Source of the DNA: Byssothecium circinans
Taxonomy: Eukaryota; Ascomycota; Dothideomycetes; Pleosporales; Massarinaceae
Length of the DNA stretch: 16,534 nt
NCBI GenBank assembly: GCA_010015675.1
Contig: ML976999.1
Location: forward strand, 1 to 16,534
Reading direction: 5' to 3'
Shown here: positions 10,492 to 16,534 of the stretch, one piece after another
How positions within the stretch are numbered: the stretch's first letter is position 1
Layout: each line of letters begins with the position of its first letter
Position numbers and translations under genes: made by a program
The notes under the pieces: generated by a model
What the model saw: the letters and a program-made list of their open reading frames with translations, nothing else
Databases searched by the model: none
Told to the model about the DNA's origin: nothing

Positions 10492-10718
10492 GATAGGCCC
10501 CTATATTTCAGCGTGCATGGTATACCTAAAAACTAGATTGAGTCTATCTGATTTTCGCATTGTAGGATAGGCCCTTATATTTTAGCGTGCATGGTATACC
10601 TAAAAACTAGATTAAGTCTATCTGATTTTCGCATTGTAGGATAGGCCCCTGTATTTCAGCGTGTATGGTGTACCTAAAAACCAGATTAAGTCTATCTAAT
10701 TTTCGCATTGTAGGATAG
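10492..10718. repeat. 74-bp tandem repeat, three units, at the family F 5' terminus
   Basis: Units begin with GATAGGCCC at 10492, 10566 and 10640, exactly 74 bp apart, and a closing GATAG lies at 10714-10718. Each unit carries AGCGTG(C/T)ATGGT and TCTATCT(G/A)ATTTTCGC. They differ at a few C/T or G/A sites. The copy at 12864-13198 has a single unit (13120-13193). There are no spacers, so this is not CRISPR. After 10718 the sequence switches to the interior of family A copy 4. Confidence 0.92.
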
Positions 10719-11665
10719 ACGTCCTCTTTATCCGCCTACTTACTATCTACATTACTATTACTGTCCTTACTATAGCTACTTTATTCTATCCTTACCTACT
10801 TATCAGCCACGATGCGTAGAAAGTAGTAGATAAACTTAACTATATAGCTAGTGTAGTAGGCCTAACTCTCTAGGTTCTATAGTTAGGCTATTAGCTATTA
10901 ATTAACCTCTTATTACTTTACACTCTAGAGCCACTATCTTATTTCCCGTGTAAGTGTCTATAGCCTAACTATGCTCCTCTCCACTAGTAGCTTAACTAGC
11001 TTTATAGCGCGCTGCAGCCTCACTTCACCCTAATTAGGTAGTTAGATCTAATGTGCAAGATGTACTAGATTCTACTTTATAAGATACTCTAGCTATCCCG
11101 TCCACTTAAACTAGCTAGTCTTATTAGTCTTCACGGCTTCTACGTCTATCACCTACGCCTCCTCTTTATGCGCCTGCGTTATTACCTCCTATTCAGCTAG
11201 CCTTGCATAGATGATGTCGGCCGCCTCTTAGGGGACGGATGACGCGACTGCTATATTAATGATGAAATATTGCCGCTACCCGTGAGCCTAGAAGAACGTC
11301 TGCACCTTAACTTTTTAGAAAAGTGTGCTTATATTACCCCTCTATAGCAACCTATGCTTACCCTTATAGTGCTTCCGTAGCCTATCTAGATTAATTATAA
11401 TGAAGTTATAATCTTCCTTAGCGTATTAAAGCCTATTAAGTGGCTCTCCTAGCTCCTTAATTAGCAGACCTAGTAGTAGTAGCAGTTTAATATCCTTAGG
11501 CTTCTTAATCTACTAGTACCTATAGTACTCTATGATCCTCTCCTTCTCTTTACTTACTATGGCGTGATAATTATGTAGATGCGTATTTAGATTCTATATA
11601 CTAGTAGCATGCTCCTTACAGATAAGCACCTTATACTTGCGAAGATACTAAAAGTTTTCTTCTAT
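10717..11665 (-). pseudogene. OrsD/DUF3505 helicase gene, family A copy 4, truncated and heavily RIPed
   Basis: It matches about 756-1704 of copy 1, from the Ser/Asp-rich linker up to the N-terminus. The start ATG has become ATA (11663-11665). Many more TpA steps and stops are present than in copy 1. On its 3' side it breaks off at AGACGTCC, where the family F terminus begins, sharing AG at the joint. Zinc-finger positions are recognisable only by alignment with copy 1. Confidence 0.87.
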
Positions 11666-12034
11666 CTTCTTAAATAATAGTAGTGATTAGGTTTAGCTAC
11701 TATTTCTCTTATAGTAGGTTACGCTTAGTTATAGTAATATTACTATAGGTAACTATGCGTTCTAGTAGAACTCTATTACTATAAGAGTCTACCTTTACCT
11801 TGACTATTACTAACGCAAAAGGTGAAGCTATAAGATGGGGGATTAGTACTCCTAATACTACTAAGTGATAGTTATATATAAAATTTATTAGGAGAACGTA
11901 TTACTATAGAATGGATTAGCCCTCCTATTCCTATGGATTACCCCTATCTGTGCCCTAGATTCAGGCTAGCAACCCTAATGCTAGACCTATTCCGCCATAG
12001 ATTAGGCATGATCTATCGCGTCCTCTTAGTTAGG
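11666..12034 (-). other. 5' leader and terminus of family A copy 4
   Basis: This is the family A leader in heavily mutated form, ending at the shared GTTAGG (12029-12034). The terminal inverted repeat reads AGATTAGGCATGATCT. It is joined to the interior of family F copy 2, whose match to 9400-10228 begins within the same few bases (GGCT in common). Confidence 0.73.
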
Positions 12035-12863
12035 CTGCTAACCTTACCATGGTAGACCATGATAACTACTAAGCCTTATAAATAACTATCTATAACGCCT
12101 AATATACCTTATTTAACGCCTTCTCCTTAGGCCCTAGCTTCTAGATAGTAGTTAATAGCTAGCTATAGTCTAAGCCCTTTAAATATTTTACCTACCTAGC
12201 GTAGTCTAGATATGCGTTAAACATGTACTAGTCTTAGTTAGTATTAATATAGTCCTACTACCTTTTCTTAGAAAGCTCTATATTAGTAGTCGCCTAGCTT
12301 AATAATATAGTAATAGCTTATTAGATATCCTTATCCTTATCCCTATAGCTAGGTCTATGCTAGTTTTACTTAGGCTTGCTAACTATAAACGGCTTGCCTA
12401 GATAGCCTATAGGCTAGAACTTCTAGTATAATACCCCTTTTATCTACATAATAGGATGCTCTAGCTGCTAGCCTTTGCTAGGTTAGCCTTACTTCCTTAT
12501 ATTCTGCTAGCTATAATTAGACTAGTAATAGTTCTAGATATCTTATATAGTGCTATATATGCGACTACATGCTTGATTACTAGCTATAGACCCTATGCAC
12601 ATGAATCTATCCTTATATACTTCTAGGTAGGGGATAGGTTTAGATTCTAGCTTAGGAAATATAACTTTATCTTCTATAGTCACCTATTAATAGAATAACC
12701 TAGTAGCTAAAACTACTCTCTAGTATATCTTTAAGGTGAATTCTTTATACTTGTAGTCTAGGTGGGCACGTAGCTAGGACCATACTATGGCCTAATAGTA
12801 GGTCTTACAAATAGTAACGCAATATGCCTACAAATATTTAAAAATACTATTTAACTGCTTTAT
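12035..12863 (-). pseudogene. OrsD/DUF3505 helicase gene, family F copy 2, N-terminal fragment
   Basis: It matches about 9400-10228 of family F copy 1 and covers roughly the first 275 codons: the zinc-finger region and the OrsD-type segment. The start codon has changed from ATG to ATA (12861-12863). Stops are denser than in copy 1, and the sequence is strongly shifted to TA-rich. It ends on its 3' side at the family A copy 4 terminus. Confidence 0.86.
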
Positions 12864-13198
12864 GCTGCTAGGTTAGCTCTATACAACGTAATTTTAGTAA
12901 TAGTAGTAGTGTCGCTAGCTTTACTTATGCGCGTATAGGTTATTATTATAAATATTAACCCCCTAGCACTTCTATCTATATTGCTCGCGAGCCTAATATT
13001 AGATTATTACATAGAAACCTGCGCTAGATTTGCCGTGTTATATTGCACTAGGCTATAAAATTACAGCCTTAACTTCTATTATTTTAGACCCTATCTAGTT
13101 TTTTAAAGTTTGTAAATTAGATAGGCCACTATATTTTAGCGTGCATGGTGTACTTAAAAACTAGATAAAGTCTATCTAATTTTCCTATTATATGATAG
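12864..13198 (-). other. 5' leader and terminus of family F copy 2, with one 74-bp unit
   Basis: This leader is closely similar to 13623-13909 and less so to 10229-10491. It contains CCCTATCTAGTTTTTT near 13090 and one complete 74-bp terminal unit (13120-13193) closed by GATAG (13194-13198). The following GATGC starts the next fragment, which shares ATAGGATG with the equivalent site at about 12448. Confidence 0.7.
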
Positions 13199-13622
13199 GA
13201 TGCTTTAGCTGCTAGCCTTTACTAGGCTAGCCTTTACTAGGCTAGCCTTGCTTCTTTATATTCTACTAGCCATGCTTAGACTAGTAATAGTTCTAGATAT
13301 CTTATATAGTACTATATATATGACTATACGCTTAATTACTAGCTATAGACCCTATGCATATAAATCTATCCTTATATACTTTTAGGTAAGGGATAGGCTT
13401 AGCTTTAAGTTTAAGAAATATAACTTTATCTTCTATAGTCGCCTATTAATAGAATAACCTAGTAGCTAAAACTACTCTCTAGTGTATCTTTAAAGTGAAT
13501 TTTTTATGCTTACAGTCTAGGTAGGCATGCAGCTAGGACCATACTACAGCATAATAGTAGGTCTTACAAATGGCAACGTAATATGCTTATAAATATTTAA
13601 AAATACTGTTTAACTACTCTAT
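13196..13622 (-). pseudogene. OrsD/DUF3505 helicase gene, family F copy 3, short N-terminal fragment
   Basis: It matches about 12450-12863 of copy 2 and 9820-10228 of copy 1, the first roughly 140 codons. The start codon is again ATA (13620-13622). It includes the first zinc-finger region and part of the OrsD-type segment, with many TAG/TAA stops. Its 3' side is cut at the terminus of copy 2. A 15-bp duplication sits next to the cut. Confidence 0.85.
13212..13241. repeat. 15-bp tandem duplication
   Basis: CTAGCCTTTACTAGG occurs twice in a row (13212-13226 and 13227-13241), followed by a third CTAGCC. The equivalent place in the copies at 9840 and 12470 has a single unit. It lies within 20 bp of the joint at 13198 and is probably a local slippage or repair scar. 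Confidence 0.85.
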
Positions 13623-13909
13623 GCTGCTAGCTATAGTTGCGCTTTAGTATTCATGTTAGTAGTAGGTTAGCTCTCTATAACGTAATTTTAGTAATAGTAG
13701 TAGTGTTGCTAGCTTCACTTACGCGCGCATAGGTTACTATTATAAATATTAACCCCCTAGCACTTCCACCTATATTGCTCGTGAGCCTAACGTTAGATTA
13801 TTACATGGAAACCTGCGCTAGATTCGCCGTGTCGCGTTGCACTAGGCTGTAAAATTATAGCCTCAACTTCTATTATTTTAGACCTTATCTGGTTTTTCAA
13901 AGTTTGTAA
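13623..13909 (-). other. 5' leader of family F copy 3
   Basis: This leader matches 12864-13115 up to GTTTGTAA at about 13909, then diverges just where the 74-bp terminal unit should begin. The 5' end of this copy is therefore cut short, unlike the other copies. The adjoining sequence from 13911 looks like part of an unrelated transposon. Confidence 0.68.
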
Positions 13910-13910
13910 G

Positions 13911-14165
13911 GGCCTGTTTAGTAGGGGCCCAGACCGTCTAGTTTAAAGTTGAAAACTGGACGCATTTTTGAAAACCAGACGCAGGACTACTAAAACGGAC
14001 GTCATGTTTAGTACAGGCGTACAATCTATAACTTTTATCTAATATAAGGTTTCATAGCGTGTTGGTGGCTTTTTTAGCGGTCCCATATGCTATATACAGT
14101 ATAGCTGACTAGACGCTTAAAACCGGACACCAAAAATCTACTAGACATAGTTAACGTCTAGTTTG
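13911..14165. repeat. Cluster of short GACGC-type motifs resembling subterminal repeats of a DNA transposon
   Basis: Variants of AACYRGACGC occur in both orientations: CGTCTAGTTT (13935), AAACTGGACGC (13953), AAAACCAGACGC (13971), ACTAGACGC (14108), AAAACCGGAC (14119), CTAGACA (about 14141) and CGTCTAGTTTGCG (14154). The cluster begins with GGGCCTGTTTAGTAGG (13910-13925). An opposing TACTAAAAC lies at about 13989 and a second GTTTAGTA at about 14005. Repeated subterminal motifs of this sort are typical transposase-binding sites in hAT-like and other elements. No transposase is visible nearby, so a non-autonomous remnant is the best guess. Confidence 0.5.
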
Positions 14166-14436
14166 CGTACTTATTTTCTGATTGTTATCTTGTTAGACCG
14201 TGTACGCTGTTTTTACGTGAGCAACGCCTAACTACGGCCTAAATAGGTATAACGCACCGCTAACGCGCTGCCCTGTCGGTCCTCTCCGCGGGGATAGCTA
14301 GTATAGAGTTGGTTACGCAGCTTTATATAGAGACGTATAATAAGCCTACTAGTATCCAAAAACACTATGGAGAAGGCAGCCTTAGTGAGAGATAGCTAGC
14401 AAGCTACCTTAGAGCTCGTAATGGATGGATCTTAGA

Positions 14437-14502
14437 TCTAGATCTATGGAGCTCCATCCTAATTAGGCAACTCTATGAGCTACGTAGCTCCATGGATCTA
14501 GA
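14437..14502. repeat. Inverted repeat with 16-bp arms
   Basis: The left arm TCTAGATCTATGGAGC (14437-14452) pairs with the right arm GCTCCATGGATCTAGA (14487-14502) with one mismatch across a 34-bp spacer. The left arm overlaps the palindrome ATGGAGCTCCAT. GAGCTACGTAGCTC (14477-14490) is a further palindrome. No function is evident. Confidence 0.8.
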
Positions 14503-15008
14503 CAGAGCTGAGGGCTAGTCTCATAGTAGTTAGTATAGTAGTTGCCTAGCGTTCATTAGAAAGCTTAGTATATCAGATTCTCGCGTCGCTGCTGTAAATT
14601 GACGATTTGACGTCACGCGTTTAAGTACGTCGTGTAGCTATAGGGCCTTTTTATACGTTTATTTTCTATCAAAATAGGCGCCTGCGCCTACATTTTTAAA
14701 CTAAATCGCCGCTAAATAATTAACGCATTTTACAAATTCTACACTGCTAACCTCCACGCTAGTCACCTAATAGATCTCTACCTAACTTTAGAAGCTATTT
14801 GCAGTATATCTAAAGCCTTCAGGATTTAATTTTGGTGTTAATTGGTTGAGATTTAGTGGAGTTATAGGGGCAACTAGTAACCTTGAAATGACAAAATCTA
14901 AGGGCAAAATTGTCTCAATGTCTTAATTGCCCTCTAGCTGTGAGAAAGGATCCTAAGATGCCACGTCAAAGTTGCCCATTAAGAAGCCTTGGCTGCTGCT
15001 AGCCTGAG

Positions 15009-15024
15009 AGCTCTGTACAGAGCT
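15009..15024. repeat. Perfect 16-bp palindrome
   Basis: AGCTCTGTACAGAGCT equals its own reverse complement. A related GGGCTCTG follows at about 15029. No gene is close enough to assign it as an operator. Confidence 0.7.
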
Positions 15025-15168
15025 TTAAGGGCTCTGTTTAATTGTTCCTGGCAACTCTAGTTCTATGTTAAGATTACTTATCTAGTAGCTGAGGCAAACC
15101 AGAGCTTCCTGTGTATCTTTAATAAGAGATGCCTGACGTGCTGTAACTATAAGCTAGCGCATCAGGTC

Positions 15169-15195
15169 ATGAGACACCTAGGGATATGAGACACC
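15169..15195. repeat. Paired ATGAGACACC motifs near the pogo element end
   Basis: Direct copies at 15169-15178 and 15186-15195 sit between the transposase stop and the presumed element end, with GGGATATGAG between. Short repeated motifs in or near terminal inverted repeats are usual transposase-binding sites in fungal pogo elements. Confirmation needs the opposite end, which is outside the window. Confidence 0.55.
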
Positions 15196-15252
15196 GCGCA
15201 GAAATCCTCCACCCTTCAAAAAATCGCGATAATTGATTTAGCGTAATTACAA

Positions 15253-16534
15253 TTACCACTCACTACACATGGATTGCAGAGTTTTTGCTGCCACTTCTGC
15301 TGCTAGTTTTTCTGCCTCTTTTTCTTTGTTAGGGTTATTGTTTTATTCTTCTATAAGCTTAGAAGCCTCTACTGCCATCTTGATCATATCTACGTTAGCA
15401 AAGCGTTGATTTGGGTCCATACAAACCCTCTTTCGTGGTACTTGAGGCTTAAGAGCCTCAAGTTAGCTCTGCAATCGTTTGTTCTCTGCTTCTAGCGCTG
15501 CTGCGCGTGTATTTGCAGTTGCAATTGCCTTGCCTGCTTTCTTAAAGAGCTGGTGAGCCTTGCGGCCTATACTCTACTCTCTATAAAGCGCTCGCTGAGC
15601 TATAAAAAGATCACGAGGGCCGTGGGGGGTAGAGAGATAACTCTCAGCAGTTTAAGCTTGATTCTAACGGGGTGGCGTAACAGGCCTTTAAGCGACCTAA
15701 GATGAGTTGACTACCCGCTCAATATTCAATGGGCAGATGCCTGCAGTAGCCCATCCCGCGCGGATTACTCTCTCAGTAATCGCAGCCTCTCTAGCAGCGT
15801 GGTAGGCAGTAATAAATCATTCCTTTTTAACTAGGGCAGCATTATCAAGGTGTGATAACTCTTAGATCTGCTAGCAATAGAATCGTTTCACTACTAAGAA
15901 AACAGAGAGATCTAGGGGCTGCAGAACGTGAGATGAGTGAGTAGGGAGAAATAGAAGCCTAACTTTATTCTGCTTGCAAATCTACAGGAAGTCTAGGCCT
16001 ACATAGCTGCTATGGCCATCCAAAATCAGCATCCTCCAGCGATCCTCTAAGGGCGCAGTTTCTAGCAGAAATACGCGTTGCAGCTACTTAACGCTAATCG
16101 TGTTAGATGTCCAGCCATTCTCTAAGGTTTCGTATAGCTAGTCAGGTATTATTGATGGAAACTAGGTGCTCTGTAGGTGTTTGCCTTTGAAAATAACTGT
16201 AGGCCTCAGCTTCTTGCCCATTGCTGAAACGCACTCAATTATCGACGCCCACTCGCGATTCTCTAGTGACTGATAGTAAGCCTTTGTTTTCTAACTATCT
16301 ACGAGTACTCTGGTGTTTGCACATACACCTAAGGCCTTGCCAGTCTCGTCCATATTCCACGTATCCTCATTGCGTATATTTAGCTCAACGCGGAGCTGCT
16401 CATAGAGCTCAAGAAACTCGCGTATTACCTCCTGAGTTGCTCCTTTAGCTCTTGCAGCCTTAATCTTCCTACCCACAACAGAGGCGACGCGTGGGTTGCG
16501 TTTAATGAAGTGGGATATCCAGTGTTTACCCACT
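15253..16534 (-). pseudogene. Pogo/Fot1-like DDE transposase, partial, stop-riddled
   Basis: The minus-strand frame enters from the right edge with VGKHWISHFIKRNP, the end of the CENP-B-type helix-turn-helix region. It continues in one register to a final TAA at 15253-15255. All three catalytic aspartates are visible: WNMDETG (Asp codon 16348-16350), LILDGH (16018-16020) and LQPLD (15910-15912). There are 35 residues between the last two, as expected for a DD35D pogo-type enzyme. The C-terminal tail has a coiled-coil-like stretch rich in Ala, Glu and Lys. About 15 in-frame stops (mostly TAG/TAA, one TGA) interrupt it, at sites where Gln or Trp is expected. There are no frameshifts. An intact enzyme would cut and paste its own element at TA sites; this copy is dead. 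Confidence 0.92.

Larger units (their letters stand above)
14166..15135. other. Intergenic stretch without a recognisable gene
   Basis: I see no coding sequence or RNA gene here. It is less TpA-saturated than the helicase copies. It holds the inverted repeat at 14437-14502, a near-palindrome TAGGCGCCTGCGCCTA at about 14677-14692 and a perfect palindrome at 15009-15024. Whether it is unique DNA or an uncharacterised repeat cannot be told from this window. Confidence 0.5.
15136..16534 (-). mobile_element. Pogo/Fot1-like (Tc1-mariner) DNA transposon, 3' part
   Basis: The element is identified by its transposase pseudogene (15253-16534). Beyond the transposase stop are two direct copies of ATGAGACACC (15169 and 15186), 17 bp apart. 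The sequence ACGTGCTGTAAC at 15136 is a plausible terminal inverted repeat start. It is preceded by TG rather than the expected TA target, so this boundary is tentative. The other end lies right of the window. Confidence 0.7.

Noticed and set aside
10492..10718. CRISPR array
   Set aside because: The 74-bp units are contiguous with no spacers, and the genome is fungal.
16221..16448. Plus-strand 75-codon open frame
   Set aside because: It is antisense to the pogo transposase, whose motifs are clear on the minus strand.

Overview
This window looks like a gene-poor, repeat-filled stretch of a filamentous ascomycete (Pezizomycotina) genome that has been through repeat-induced point mutation (RIP). 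Every recognisable coding sequence is on the minus strand and is broken almost only by in-frame TAG/TAA codons at places where CAG, CAA or TGG is expected. The C-to-T change before A is also visible as lost start codons (ATG to ATA) and damaged zinc and Walker B residues. Long reading frames stay in register for up to about 1,200 codons, so substitution, not indels, killed these genes. I see no intact gene, tRNA, rRNA or CRISPR array.

Positions 1-13909 hold eight fragments of large fungal OrsD-domain (DUF3505, C2H2-like) / RecQ-like helicase genes, the type often found near chromosome ends. Three families are mixed: family A (1-2105, 4442-6085, 6084-6646, 10717-12034), family E (2106-4443) and family F (6647-10718, 12035-13198, 13196-13909). 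All point the same way. The seven fragments inside the window all lack their 3' part, and most butt directly against the intact 5' terminus of the next fragment to the left. Each family's 5' terminus also carries short tandem copies of itself: 28 bp in A; 200 and 381 bp in E; 74 bp in F. These can be read as extremely truncated additional copies. The whole looks like serial end-to-end addition of 5'-terminal fragments, possibly at an eroding chromosome end. That is the main finding.

The 6647-10228 copy is the most complete. It runs from the N-terminal zinc finger through a long middle region to a RecQ-type Walker A and a damaged DECH box, then stops at a junction. Family A copies at the left are the least mutated. 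Those at 6084, 10717, 12035 and 13196 are far more degraded.

Positions 13911-14165 carry a cluster of short, two-orientation AACYRGACGC-like motifs resembling subterminal repeats of a DNA transposon. Positions 14166-15135 have no gene, only palindromes. From about 15136 to the right edge lies the 3' part of a pogo/Fot1-like (Tc1-mariner) element whose transposase is one continuous frame interrupted by about 15 stops; its N-terminus lies outside the window.
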